From: UBA4466 sp963925035
GTDB lineage: Bacteria > Bacteroidota > Bacteroidia > Flavobacteriales_D > Crocinitomicaceae
Direction: 5' to 3'
NCBI GenBank assembly: GCA_963925035.1
Contig: CAWUSK010000015.1
Span: 1-64,000, forward strand
Length of the DNA: 64,000 bases
Position numbers and translations under genes: made by a program. Numbering within the stretch: the stretch's first letter is position 1; each line of letters starts with the position of its first letter. A model generated the notes under the pieces. The model was not told the origin of the DNA, ran no database searches, and worked only from the letters and a program-made list of their open reading frames with translations. Of the stretch, positions 34,932 to 44,607 are shown in pieces.

Positions 34932-36362
34932 TTATTGAATTGTCAATTTCTTTTCTAAATCTTCGAGATAAGCTCGAAACTGTTTGTCTGTTTCCGAAAG
35001 GTTGGTTACTGTTCTACAAGCATGCAATACAGTGGCGTGATCTTTCCCTCCACAGTGAGCTCCAATATTTGCTAAAGAAGACTTTGTCATTTTCTTAGAG
35101 AAATACATTGAAATCTGTCTTGCTTGAACAACTTCTCTTTTTCTCGTTTTGGATTTTAAAATATCCAACGCTAAATCGAAATAATCACACACTACTTTCT
35201 GAATGTATTCAATCGAAACTTCACGTGCAGTATTCTTAACGAATTTGTCAACCATCTGTTTCGCAAGTTCAATCGTAATTGCTTTCTTGTTTAACGAGGC
35301 TTGTGCAAGTAAAGTGTTCAACGCTCCTTCCATCTCACGAACATTCGTGTTAATTGAATAAGCTAAATATTCTGTAACATCTTTTGGAAGTTCAATTCCG
35401 TTTCCGTACATCTTTTTCTCTAAAATCGCCATACGCGTTTCTAAGTCCGGAGAACCTAAATCAGCTGACAATCCCCATTTGAAACGAGAAAGTAAACGTT
35501 GCTCCATTCCTTGCATTTCAACTGGTGGCTTATCACTTGTTAAAATGATTTGTTTTCCATTTTGGTGTAAATGGTTGAAAACATGAAAGAATACATCTTG
35601 TGTCTTCTCTTTTCCTGAGAAAAACTGAACATCATCTATAATCAACACATCTATCATTTGATAGAAGTGAATAAAGTCATTTGTTGTTTGATTCTTAATT
35701 GCATCAATAAATTGGTGAGCAAATTTTTCAGAACCAACATACAAAACCGTTTTGTTCGGGTATTGGTCTTTGATTGAAATTCCAATTGCATGAGCCAAGT
35801 GAGTTTTCCCTAATCCAACTCCACCATAAATTAACAATGGGTTAAAAGCAGTTCCTCCAGGCTTGTTTGCGACTGCATATCCTGAAGCTCTCGCCAAACG
35901 ATTGCAATCTCCTTCTACAAAATTGTCAAATGAATACGATGGGTTTAAATTTGAATCCACGTTCACTTTTTTCAAACCTGGAATAATAAATGGATTACGA
36001 ATTTGATTCTCACTCACCTCTAGTGGCATTGTTACCGGCGCATTTCTCAAAGATTTTTTGTTCAATGCTGGCAACTTCACAGTGTAAGGAGTAGAGTTTG
36101 TTGTGTTATTTTCCATGATAATACTGTACTCCAATCGACCATCAACACCAAGCTCCTTTTGAACTACTTTTTTCAATAAGGTAATGTAGTTTTCTTCAAG
36201 CCACTCATAAAAAAAATGAGAAGGAACTTGAATAGTCAAAACATTGTCCTCAATTTTAATCGGAACGATTGGTTCAAACCACGTTTTAAAGGCTTGTAAA
36301 GAAACATTATCTTTAATGATTTTTGCGCAAGACCCCCATACTACATCGTGATTTTCACTCAT
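34932..36362 (-). CDS. dnaA: chromosomal replication initiator protein DnaA
   Basis: 476-aa AAA+ initiator. N-terminal domain I (CAKIIKDNVSLQAFKTWFEP), then the linker, then the ATPase (YGGVGLGKTHLAHAIG Walker A, LIIDDVQFFSGKEKTQDVFF Walker B) and the C-terminal DNA-binding domain with the DnaA signature GGKDHATVLHACRTV. Not followed by dnaN as in many phyla; the next genes are an SPFH protein and yigZ. Start ATG 36362. Confidence 0.97.
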   Translation of the reverse strand: MSENHDVVWGSCAKIIKDNVSLQAFKTWFEPIVPIKIEDNVLTIQVPSHFFYEWLEENYITLLKKVVQKELGVDGRLEYSIIMENNTTNSTPYTVKLPALNKKSLRNAPVTMPLEVSENQIRNPFIIPGLKKVNVDSNLNPSYSFDNFVEGDCNRLARASGYAVANKPGGTAFNPLLIYGGVGLGKTHLAHAIGISIKDQYPNKTVLYVGSEKFAHQFIDAIKNQTTNDFIHFYQMIDVLIIDDVQFFSGKEKTQDVFFHVFNHLHQNGKQIILTSDKPPVEMQGMEQRLLSRFKWGLSADLGSPDLETRMAILEKKMYGNGIELPKDVTEYLAYSINTNVREMEGALNTLLAQASLNKKAITIELAKQMVDKFVKNTAREVSIEYIQKVVCDYFDLALDILKSKTRKREVVQARQISMYFSKKMTKSSLANIGAHCGGKDHATVLHACRTVTNLSETDKQFRAYLEDLEKKLTIQ

Positions 36363-36711
36363 CTCTTGTTAGTTTTATTATTTTATAATAGCAACTGAAT
36401 TGGCCGTAAAAAAAAAAAGACCTTTTCAGTAGTGTTAAGTTATCCGTTTATCGTGATGACAAATATTCATATAAAAAAGTTTAAAAAAAAGTCGAAAGGC
36501 TATTGATTTTATGAAAAGTTTTACATCTAAAAAAATTAACATTTTAGTTTAAAAACAAACTTCAACTCTCTTTTTATAATGTAACCAACTGCTATTCAGA
36601 TTACACACCACTACTACTTAACCCTAAAGATAAAATAATATTCGATTTAACAGATGCTTTTCTGCTATGAAAGTCAGGCTTTTACTACATTTGATTTTTG
36701 ACTTATAAACA
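36363..36711. other. AT-rich intergenic region between dnaA and thioesterase
   Basis: 349 bases with no ORF. It holds poly-A tracts (36409-36418, 36483-36490) and TTATCC-containing sequence near 36440, and a TACATTTG -7-like box (36686-36693) for the thioesterase gene. Two near matches to DnaA-box sequence (TTATCCGTT, TTACACACC) are too weak and too few to call oriC. Confidence 0.5.
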
Positions 36712-37128
36712 ATGGGAATTAATTTCAATCATATTTCGACTTTAAGAGTTCGATACGGAGAAACGGATCAAATGGGATACTGCTATTATGGCAACTATGC
36801 TCAATACTTTGAAGTAGGTCGTGTTGAGGCGATGAGAGAAGTTGGAATGAGCTATAAATCCCTTGAGGAAAAAGGGGTGATGCTTCCTGTTTCAGAATTC
36901 AAGGTGAAGTATAAGTTTCCAGCAAAATATGACGATTTACTTTCTATAGCAACGGAAATCGTCAGCTTAAAAGGTGCACGAATAGTTTTTTACTACACCA
37001 TTTACAACGAAAATGATCAATTAATTGCCGAAGCCGAAACAACTTTAGTATTTGTGTCCAAAAAAACAATGCGACCAATTGCTCCTCCTAAAGAATTCGT
37101 TGAGGCATTAGCGGATTATTCCAAATGA
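36712..37128 (+). CDS. acyl-CoA thioesterase, hotdog fold
   Basis: 138-aa single-domain protein of the YbgC/4-hydroxybenzoyl-CoA thioesterase group. RVRYGETDQMGYCYYGNYAQYFEVGR contains the catalytic Asp (TDQMG) and the active-site helix start (YYGNYAQYFE). Hydrolyses acyl-CoA; the physiological substrate is unknown. Single gene closed by a terminator that overlaps its stop. Confidence 0.9.
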   Translation: MGINFNHISTLRVRYGETDQMGYCYYGNYAQYFEVGRVEAMREVGMSYKSLEEKGVMLPVSEFKVKYKFPAKYDDLLSIATEIVSLKGARIVFYYTIYNENDQLIAEAETTLVFVSKKTMRPIAPPKEFVEALADYSK

Positions 37129-37162
37129 AAAGAGGAGCCTCAACTGAAGCTCCTCTTTTCTT
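37127..37162 (+). terminator. thioesterase gene terminator
   Basis: Perfect 12-bp stem GAAAAGAGGAGC / GCTCCTCTTTTC (37127-37138 and 37149-37160). The left arm starts inside the stop codon. Confidence 0.88.
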
Positions 37163-37314
37163 AACCTGTAAGTGTTAATAATTGATCCGTATAACCTTAA
37201 CGCAAATTCATGTAAAAGGTTGCCATTTTCTCAAAATAAATATTCGGTCAGCAATGTGTATTAACATTTCTCCATTCAAAAGTTTTCTGACATCAGAAAA
37301 ATCACGGGCAAGAG

Positions 37315-38217
37315 ATGTCTATTTTCGTAGAAGTGAAAAATGAAACCTCCATAAAGGCATTAGTTCGATTAATCGACGATCCAGACGAAACAATTTTCGA
37401 ACACGTTCGAGATGAAATAATCAGTCACGGGACGTATGCAATTCCTTTCCTTGAATCATCTTGGGAGGAAGACGATTATGGCTTGCTTTTTCAATCACGT
37501 ATTGAAGACCTTATCAAGGAAATTCAATACAAGGCTGTTAAAGATGAATTGGTGAATTGGATAAAATCATCTCAAAAGGATTTGCTAACGGGAGCTTTAA
37601 TCATATCTCGTTATCAATACCCGAATTTTGACGAAGAAAAGACACGCAAGAGAATTCAAGAAATAAGAAAAGACATTTGGCTAGAGGTCAGCACACACCA
37701 AACAGCTTATGAAAAAGTAAGGGTGTTCAATAAGATTTTTTACGGAAAATATCACTTCACAGGTAATTCAAAAGACTACCATTCCCCTTTGAATTCATAT
37801 ATCAATACAGTGATTGAAACAAAAAAAGGGAATCCATTAAGCTTGTGTTTGATCTATTCAATTCTTGCTCAATCGCTTGACCTGCCTATTTACGGAGTGA
37901 ATTTACCGAATCATTTTGTATTGACTTATCTAGATGAAAACAATGTGCTTTCTTTCATAGATCCAGAGAATAAAAACGGAAATTTATTTTACATCAATGC
38001 CTTTGCAAAAGGGGGGATTTTCAATGAAGATGAAATTGATGAATTTTTGAACGGATTGGATAAGCCAAAATTGAGAGAATACTATGAACCGTGTTCAAAT
38101 TCTTCGATACTTATTCGGATGCTAACGAATTTGATTTCATCTTTCCAACAATCTGGAAGTGCTAAAAGAGTAAAAGAACTTACTGAATTGCGCGATTTAT
38201 TTGATAACAACATCTAA
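37315..38217 (+). CDS. SirB1/transglutaminase-like (TPR) family protein
   Basis: 300 aa. The core (about 140-230) has KVRVFNKIFYGKYHFTGNSK, GNPLSLCLIYSILAQSLDLP and GVNLPNHFVLTYL, the conserved blocks of SirB1 transglutaminase-like domains, in which the Cys (SLCLIYS), His (NHFVL) and Asp (FIDPEN) form a papain-like triad. The N-terminal part is helical. Members are uncharacterised; a regulatory proteolysis or scaffold role is only a proposal. Its 3' end overlaps the convergent dnaE by 21 bases. Confidence 0.8.
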   Translation: MSIFVEVKNETSIKALVRLIDDPDETIFEHVRDEIISHGTYAIPFLESSWEEDDYGLLFQSRIEDLIKEIQYKAVKDELVNWIKSSQKDLLTGALIISRYQYPNFDEEKTRKRIQEIRKDIWLEVSTHQTAYEKVRVFNKIFYGKYHFTGNSKDYHSPLNSYINTVIETKKGNPLSLCLIYSILAQSLDLPIYGVNLPNHFVLTYLDENNVLSFIDPENKNGNLFYINAFAKGGIFNEDEIDEFLNGLDKPKLREYYEPCSNSSILIRMLTNLISSFQQSGSAKRVKELTELRDLFDNNI

Positions 38218-41200
38218 GTCTAATTCATTTAATCCTTTAAATAACTTGTTATTCAAATCGACTCTAATCGTTTTTGAAGGCATTTTTACTTCCACCTCAT
38301 CCAAAGGATCAAATACCGTGAAATGAATAGGACATGTTCCTTCGTGCGCGATAAACAATGCGTTCAAGTCAGAAATCATACGTTGATCAAGTGACTTTGT
38401 AGATATCTTTAAATGAATTGCATTTGTCTTTGAATCTTTTAAATTGTGCAATAAATCAATAGAGCTTATCACAAATTCTAATTCAGACCTTCTTCTTGGT
38501 GGAATTTCAATTCGCCCCTTGACTGAAACAAATGTCCCAGGATTCAAAAAGTGTTTGTACTTCAAATAATTCTCGCGCCACAAGAATATTTTATGCGAAT
38601 CATTGTAATCTTCGAGTATTATAGTTCCAAATGGATCTCCTTTTTTCGTAATTCGATGTTCGCCTTCAGAAATAATTGCAGCCATTAAGATGTCTTTCCC
38701 TTGGTGATTTTCCAAATCATTCAACATCGAAACTCCTCCAGTACAAAAAGCATCAATTTCCATTTTAAAATCATCCAATGGATGTCCTGAAATAAAGATT
38801 CCAACGACTTCCTTTTCTTTGTTTAACGCATAGATATTCCCCCACTCGTCCGAAGCTGGAATTATTGGCTCAGGCAAAATTGAACCCGAATCCTCACCGA
38901 AAAGAGATGCTTGGTTGGAATTTAAACTGTCTTGAAATCCAGAACCGTATCGAACCACATTTTCTAAAAAGCTTCGTCCATTCACATCTTCCTTGAAATA
39001 CTGTGCACGATGTACATTTTTAAAGGAATCAAACCCACCTGCAAACGCTAAACTTTCAAATGCTTTTTTCGAGCAAGTACGCAAGTTAATACGCTTCGCT
39101 AAATCGAAAATATTCAGATAATTACCGTTCTCTCCTCGCTCATCAATAATTGCTTGAACAGGCGCTGAACCCAATCCCTTTATCGCACCTAAGCCAAACC
39201 GAACAGCCCCTTCTTTATTCACATTGAAGTGATAATTCGACTCATTGACATCAGGACCAAGCACATTCATTCCCATTCGCTTACATTCTTCCATGAAGAA
39301 GGAAACTTGTTTGATGTCATTCATGTTGTTACTCAATACAGACGCCATGTATTCTGCCGGGTAATTCGCTTTTAAATAGGCTGTTTGATACGCAATCCAA
39401 GCATAACATGTTGAGTGAGATTTATTAAAAGCATACGATGCAAACGCCTCCCAATCTCGCCAGATTTTCTCTAATCTATCTGCCGCATGTCCTTTTTCAC
39501 CGCCACGCTCAATAAAGGCTGGCTTCATTTTATCTAGAATGGATTTTTGCTTTTTACCCATTGCTTTGCGCAAGGTATCTGCCTCACCTTTGGTAAATCC
39601 AGCCAACTTTTGAGAAAGTAACATTACTTGCTCTTGGTAAACTGTAATTCCGTAGGTTTCTTTTAAATATTCTTCACACGCGTCAAGGTCATAAATAATT
39701 TCTTCGTCGCCGTGTTTACGTTTAATAAACGAAGGGATGTATTCTAATGGACCTGGACGATATAGGGCATTCATTGCAATTAAATCCGCAAAAACAGTTG
39801 GCTTTAATTCGCGCATATACTTCTGCATTCCGGCAGATTCATACTGGAAAATACCTACTGTTTCACCGCGTTGGAATAGTTCGTATGTTTTTTCGTCGTC
39901 TTTCGGAAATTGATCTGGATCTAAGTCAATTCCTTTCGTTTGCTTAACGTTTGCGACTGCATGCTTGATCAAAGTCAAGGTTTTCAATCCCAAGAAATCC
40001 ATCTTCAGCAATCCGGCATCCTCTGCCACTGAATTATCGTATTGCGTGCAATACATATTCGAATCTTTCGCCAAAGCAACAGGAACGTAATCTGTTATAT
40101 CACCCGGAGTAATAATCACTCCACAGGCGTGAATTCCAGTATTTCGAACGGAGCCTTCTAATTGTCGCGCTTGATTAATTACATCGGCAGACAAACTATG
40201 ACTTTCCGCCAATGATTTTAACTCCTTTGCTCGGTTAATATCATCTTGATTGTTCTTTAGCTTCTCTCTCAGTTCAGGGACTGGCAAGCCAAATAATTTT
40301 GAAAGGGAAATATCGGGGATCAATTTAGAAATACGGTCGGCTTCAGAAAGCGGCAAATCCATTACACGAGCAGCATCACGAATGGAAGACTTTGCTGCCA
40401 TTGTTCCGTATGTAATAATCTGAGCCACTTGATTTGAACCGTATTTATTGATTACCCATTCAATGACCCTTCCACGACCTTCATCGTCAAAATCAATATC
40501 AATATCGGGCATAGAGACACGATCTGGATTCAAGAAACGCTCAAAAAGTAAATCGTATTCAATTGGGTCAATGTTTGTAATTCCTGTACAATATGCAACA
40601 GCTGATCCTGCTGCAGAACCTCGTCCTGGACCAACAGAAACACCCATCTCTCGCGATGCGTTACAGAAATCTTGTACAATCAAAAAATAACCTGGATATC
40701 CAGTTTTTTCTATTGTTGCTAATTCAAAATCCAAACGTTCTCGAATTTCGGCTGTTATTTCAGGGTACCTTCGATTTGCACCTTCATAGGTTAAGTGACG
40801 TAAATAATTATTTTCACCTCGTTTTCCGCCGTCTTCTTTATCTAGAGGATCAGTAAATTCTTCGGGGAAATCAAATGCAGGAAGTAAAACCTCTCTTGCC
40901 AATGGATAATACTCACATTTTCCAATAATTTCATCAATACTTTTTATCGCTTCAGGCAAATCGAGAAAAAGCTCTTTCATATCGTATTGCGATTTGAAAT
41001 AGTACTCTTCATTGTCCAAACCATAACGAAAGCCTCTTCCTCTTCCCTTTGGTGTTGAAACCAGCTCATTATCCTTGACACACAGCAAAACATCATGCGC
41101 TTCAGCCTCTGATTGCTCAATGTAATAAGTGTTATTGGTTGCAACAAGTTTAACCTCATGCTTTTCAGCTAAAGCAACCAATGTTTCGTTAACACGGTCT

Positions 41201-42561
41201 TCATTTTCCTGACCATGACGCATGATTTCGATGTACAAATCATCTTTAAAAATCGATTTCCACCAAACAAGTGCCTCTTCCGCTTGTGTTTCACCAACAT
41301 TTAAGATTAGACTGGCAATTTCTCCATAGAGATTCCCTGTCAACACCATTAAATCTCCGCTGTATTTTTCTATTGCTTTTTTATCGACTCGAGGAACGTA
41401 ATACATTCCTTCGGTGTAGGCCATCGAGGCCAATTTTATCAAGTTGTGATACCCTGCTTTATTCTTCGCAAGTAACACCATTTGATAACCGTTGTCTTTT
41501 TGTGTTTTATCCGTTAGGTCACGACAAACATTGAATTCACAACCAATAATCGGCATAATTTCCTCTCCGTCATACGCTTCTCCGCTTTCTTCCGCTTCTT
41601 TTCGTTTTTCCTTAACAGAATTATTGTGATTAGAAACAGCCCGTTCAAAGTGGAAAGCAGCCATCATATTCCCAGTATCAGTCAAAGCTACAGCTTTCAT
41701 TTTATGCTCCGCAGTCTTACTCACCAATCCTTGAATATTGATGGTAGATTGAAGTATAGAAAATTGTGTGTGATTGTGTAAATGCGCGAACGAATAATCG
41801 ACCAACTCACCTAGAATCGCTTTTTTATCAATGGTTTCAATTGGATCAACTTTATCAAGCTTCACCAATTTCGCACTTTCCACTTTTAGATTGACATGCT
41901 TCAAGCCAATTAATCCAATCGGTTGAGGATTAAATTCTTTGAAGTTTTCAATGTAGCGCTCTTCTTGTTGCAATTCAGCAGGCAAGAAAACACCTCTTCT
42001 GATCAATTCAAAGAAACAACGTGTTGTCGCTTCCACATCGGCCGTTGCGTTGTGTGCTTCCGCGAATGCCTGATTAAATAAATATTGATGTAATTCCGTT
42101 AATGTCGGAAGCTTAAATTTACCTCCACGTCCCCCCGGTAACTGAAGCAAGCTAGCTGTAACTTCTGTGCACGTATCCAACACAGGCATCTCCTCCATCG
42201 GAGAATCTATTCCAGTACGATAGTATTCGCATCCCCAAACATTCGTATCAAACTTTACATTTTGTCCTACTACAAATTTTGCTTTTGCAAGCGCTTGATT
42301 GAACAAATGAAGCACTTGGTTCAAGTCCTCACCTTGTTCTTCTGCTAATTGTGTTGAAATACCGTGAATTTGCTCTGCATCGTAAGGAATATTAAACCCT
42401 TGTGGCCGAATGAGGTAATCTTTACTTTCGATGAGCGTCCCCATGTCATCATGCAATTGCCAAGCGATCTGAATAACGCGTGGCCAATTGTCGACATCAG
42501 AAATAGGCGCATTCCATTTACGTGGAAGCCCTGTTGTTTCTGTGTCAAAAATAATATACAT
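38197..42561 (-). CDS. dnaE: DNA polymerase III alpha subunit with N-terminal exonuclease
   Basis: Replicative polymerase of 1454 aa, about 290 longer than E. coli DnaE. Residues 1-190 are a DEDDh 3'-5' exonuclease (FDTETTG with Asp6/Glu8, Asp105, His170, Asp175), i.e. a built-in epsilon proofreader. A PHP domain (AHLHNHTQFS, about 259-268) and the polymerase core follow (GPGRGSAAGSAVAYC, PDIDIDFDDEGRGRVIEW with the catalytic aspartates), then helix-hairpin-helix and OB modules. This arrangement recurs in Bacteroidota. Start ATG 42561. Confidence 0.95.
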   Translation of the reverse strand: MYIIFDTETTGLPRKWNAPISDVDNWPRVIQIAWQLHDDMGTLIESKDYLIRPQGFNIPYDAEQIHGISTQLAEEQGEDLNQVLHLFNQALAKAKFVVGQNVKFDTNVWGCEYYRTGIDSPMEEMPVLDTCTEVTASLLQLPGGRGGKFKLPTLTELHQYLFNQAFAEAHNATADVEATTRCFFELIRRGVFLPAELQQEERYIENFKEFNPQPIGLIGLKHVNLKVESAKLVKLDKVDPIETIDKKAILGELVDYSFAHLHNHTQFSILQSTINIQGLVSKTAEHKMKAVALTDTGNMMAAFHFERAVSNHNNSVKEKRKEAEESGEAYDGEEIMPIIGCEFNVCRDLTDKTQKDNGYQMVLLAKNKAGYHNLIKLASMAYTEGMYYVPRVDKKAIEKYSGDLMVLTGNLYGEIASLILNVGETQAEEALVWWKSIFKDDLYIEIMRHGQENEDRVNETLVALAEKHEVKLVATNNTYYIEQSEAEAHDVLLCVKDNELVSTPKGRGRGFRYGLDNEEYYFKSQYDMKELFLDLPEAIKSIDEIIGKCEYYPLAREVLLPAFDFPEEFTDPLDKEDGGKRGENNYLRHLTYEGANRRYPEITAEIRERLDFELATIEKTGYPGYFLIVQDFCNASREMGVSVGPGRGSAAGSAVAYCTGITNIDPIEYDLLFERFLNPDRVSMPDIDIDFDDEGRGRVIEWVINKYGSNQVAQIITYGTMAAKSSIRDAARVMDLPLSEADRISKLIPDISLSKLFGLPVPELREKLKNNQDDINRAKELKSLAESHSLSADVINQARQLEGSVRNTGIHACGVIITPGDITDYVPVALAKDSNMYCTQYDNSVAEDAGLLKMDFLGLKTLTLIKHAVANVKQTKGIDLDPDQFPKDDEKTYELFQRGETVGIFQYESAGMQKYMRELKPTVFADLIAMNALYRPGPLEYIPSFIKRKHGDEEIIYDLDACEEYLKETYGITVYQEQVMLLSQKLAGFTKGEADTLRKAMGKKQKSILDKMKPAFIERGGEKGHAADRLEKIWRDWEAFASYAFNKSHSTCYAWIAYQTAYLKANYPAEYMASVLSNNMNDIKQVSFFMEECKRMGMNVLGPDVNESNYHFNVNKEGAVRFGLGAIKGLGSAPVQAIIDERGENGNYLNIFDLAKRINLRTCSKKAFESLAFAGGFDSFKNVHRAQYFKEDVNGRSFLENVVRYGSGFQDSLNSNQASLFGEDSGSILPEPIIPASDEWGNIYALNKEKEVVGIFISGHPLDDFKMEIDAFCTGGVSMLNDLENHQGKDILMAAIISEGEHRITKKGDPFGTIILEDYNDSHKIFLWRENYLKYKHFLNPGTFVSVKGRIEIPPRRRSELEFVISSIDLLHNLKDSKTNAIHLKISTKSLDQRMISDLNALFIAHEGTCPIHFTVFDPLDEVEVKMPSKTIRVDLNNKLFKGLNELDLDVVIK

Positions 42562-42639
42562 AGTGCTAATTCTTTGGGAGACTAAAATTAGCGATTATTC
42601 AAGGAAAATAGGCAATGAGTTTTAACGAAATATCAACAA

Positions 42640-43032
42640 TTAATGTTTTGTCGATTCGCTTTCTGGAATGACGTTCACTTTGATTCGGATACGACTCGTT
42701 CCTTTCTTCGTGTTTGCCGTTAAGTAGATGCTTCTATCTTGGTAGTAATATTTACCTTTTGTATCGAACGTTACCTTTAGGCGAAAAGTTTCACCCGGTG
42801 CAATTGGCTTTTTTGGAAGGACTACTTTTGTACAAGGGCATGCCACTTTATAATCTGAAATAATCAATGGAATGGACCCCGTATTTGTCAATACAAAATC
42901 ATGTTCCAGAACAACGCCTTCATTTGTATCAGCAAATTTATGGACGTCCTTTTTAAACTGAAATTCCGCCGCTTGGCCTAAGCCAAGGGCGGAATTCAAT
43001 ACTATTATTGTGATCGCAAAAAATAGCTTCAT
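42640..43032 (-). CDS. DUF1573 exported protein, copy 1
   Basis: 130-aa exported protein (signal peptide MKLFFAITIIVLNSALGLGQ) with one Ig-like DUF1573 domain (about 25-115): HDFVLTNTGSIPLIISDYK, CPCTKVVLPKKPIAPGE. The family CGC pair appears as CPC. Periplasmic or surface; function unknown. This is the third and most diverged of three tandem DUF1573 genes on this strand. It begins 5 bases after the second. Confidence 0.82.
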   Translation of the reverse strand: MKLFFAITIIVLNSALGLGQAAEFQFKKDVHKFADTNEGVVLEHDFVLTNTGSIPLIISDYKVACPCTKVVLPKKPIAPGETFRLKVTFDTKGKYYYQDRSIYLTANTKKGTSRIRIKVNVIPESESTKH

Positions 43033-43037
43033 TCATC

Positions 43038-43472
43038 TTAGTTAGCTGGTGCTCCAGAATTGTTAACTGGTGCTCCAGAAGTTGGCGCTTCTTTTACATT
43101 ACCCTTGATGGTAATCACCTTAGTTGGGTCATTAACAGCATTTGAAGTAATTGTTACACTTTTATTGATTGCACCCGCACGCTTAGTATCGTATTTAACA
43201 GTGATACTTGCTTTTGCACCTGGTGCGATTGGTTCTTTTGGCCAAGTTGGAACTGTACATCCACAAGATCCTTTCGCATTTGAAATAATCAATGGTGCAT
43301 TTCCAGTGTTTTTAAATTCGAACGTACATTGTCCATTCGCACCGTTTTCAATGGTACCGTAATCATGAACTTCTTTCGTGAAGTCAATCTTAGCGCCATC
43401 TTGAGCCATTACAACGTTTGTTCCTAAAGCGGCAACAAACATCATCATTAAAGAAAATAATACTTTTTTCAT
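43038..43472 (-). CDS. DUF1573 exported protein, copy 2
   Basis: 144 aa with a signal peptide (MKKVLFSLMMMFVAALGTNV) and a DUF1573 domain (HDYGTIENGANGQCTFEFK, APLIISNAKGSCGCTVPTWP). The C-terminus ends in a Ser/Gly/Ala/Pro/Asn tail (SGAPVNNSGAPAN). About 88% identical by eye to the neighbouring copy 3, so a recent duplication. Function unknown; the CGC motif suggests a disulfide. Confidence 0.85.
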   Translation of the reverse strand: MKKVLFSLMMMFVAALGTNVVMAQDGAKIDFTKEVHDYGTIENGANGQCTFEFKNTGNAPLIISNAKGSCGCTVPTWPKEPIAPGAKASITVKYDTKRAGAINKSVTITSNAVNDPTKVITIKGNVKEAPTSGAPVNNSGAPAN

Positions 43473-43516
43473 CTTATTAAATTTTTGGGTTTATTTATTT
43501 TATTACAATTAAAATA

Positions 43517-43963
43517 TTAGTTAGCTGGTGCTCCTGAATTGTTCACTGGTGCTCCTGAAGACGCTGCTTCCTTAACATTTCCTTTGATACGAATAACTTT
43601 AGAAGGTTCGTTTACAGCGTTAGAAGTAATTGTTACACTTTTGTTAATTGCACCTGGACGTTTTGTATCATATTTAACCGAAATAGAACCTGTTGCTCCT
43701 GGAGCGATTGGCTCTTTTGGCCATGATGGAACAGTACATCCGCAAGATCCTTTCGCATTTGAAATGATCAATGGAGCATTTCCAGTATTTTTAAATTCGA
43801 AAGTGCATTGTCCGTTCGCACCGTTTTCAATTGTACCGTAATCGTGAGTTTCTTTTGAGAAATCAATTTTAGCGCCATCTTTAGCAACTTCTTGTGCCAT
43901 TACTGCGTTAGTTCCAACTGCAGCAACAAACATCATCATCAAGGCAAATAATACTTTTTTCAT
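43517..43963 (-). CDS. DUF1573 exported protein, copy 3
   Basis: 148-aa close paralogue of copy 2 (identical tail SGAPVNNSGAPAN and CGC motif; a four-residue insert EVAK after the signal peptide). It is the first of the three in transcription order, and a TATATTTG -7 box (44005-43998 on the minus strand) lies 34 bases before its start. DNA identity with copy 2 is high, so the two can recombine. Confidence 0.85.
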   Translation of the reverse strand: MKKVLFALMMMFVAAVGTNAVMAQEVAKDGAKIDFSKETHDYGTIENGANGQCTFEFKNTGNAPLIISNAKGSCGCTVPSWPKEPIAPGATGSISVKYDTKRPGAINKSVTITSNAVNEPSKVIRIKGNVKEAASSGAPVNNSGAPAN

Positions 43964-44052
43964 CTTATTAATTTTTTATAGTTTCAATTATGAATTTCAA
44001 ATATACGAATGCAATTTCAATGCCATTGATTTTTAACACAACGTTAACAGCA

Positions 44053-44604
44053 TCACTTTTCCATGATAGATTTTACCTGTAAATCAATCAGTTCATCTAT
44101 TGTTAAATCAATATGCTTCAAACGAAATCGAATTTCTTCTTTTTTCTCCTTGTCCATTTTTGGATTTTCTTTCAATAACAACGTATTGTAATAGCGCACT
44201 TTAGAAGTATCTCTAGGCTGAACAAACATATCGTATGCATTTGCCATACTTTCTAAAATCATTGGTCGATTGATATAAACCTTATAGTCATTTAGCAATG
44301 TTTCAGCATAACCAATCCCAGTTTCATAATCTCCAACGCCAATAGACAACATGTGTAATTTATCCAAGTATTCTGGTGCGTATTCATTCTCCGGAAAAGA
44401 TTGGTAGTAATTGACCAATTTACTTTTCAATCGACCCATCATCGCCGTATCTATTTTCTGTCCGGGTTGCAATTTCATTGAAACATTCGAAATCGAATCT
44501 TCCAAGACCTTTATTTCTGTTCGAGCTGCGTCAGGATCTTGAGCTGAAGAGCTGCATCCAACAAACAATAAGGCAACAATATATAACGATGCGATTAACT
44601 TCAT
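44053..44604 (-). CDS. predicted lipoprotein with helical repeats
   Basis: 183-aa lipoprotein (signal MKLIASLYIVALLFVGC, Cys17) followed by an alpha-helical domain of about 150 residues with TPR-like helix spacing (YYQSFPENEYAPEYLDKLHM, GVGDYETGIGYAETLLNDYK). Not a known family to me. It lies 3 bases downstream of def, so co-expressed with peptide deformylase; a functional link is not evident. Confidence 0.75.
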   Translation of the reverse strand: MKLIASLYIVALLFVGCSSSAQDPDAARTEIKVLEDSISNVSMKLQPGQKIDTAMMGRLKSKLVNYYQSFPENEYAPEYLDKLHMLSIGVGDYETGIGYAETLLNDYKVYINRPMILESMANAYDMFVQPRDTSKVRYYNTLLLKENPKMDKEKKEEIRFRLKHIDLTIDELIDLQVKSIMEK

Positions 44605-44607
44605 GAT

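Noticed and set aside
36363..36711. Confident oriC call
   Set aside because: Only loose DnaA-box-like words and A-tracts; no clustered boxes and no skew data.
43060..43841. Two plus-strand 100-codon frames opposite the DUF1573 genes
   Set aside because: They are mirror frames of duplicated minus-strand genes, so their similarity comes from the duplication.
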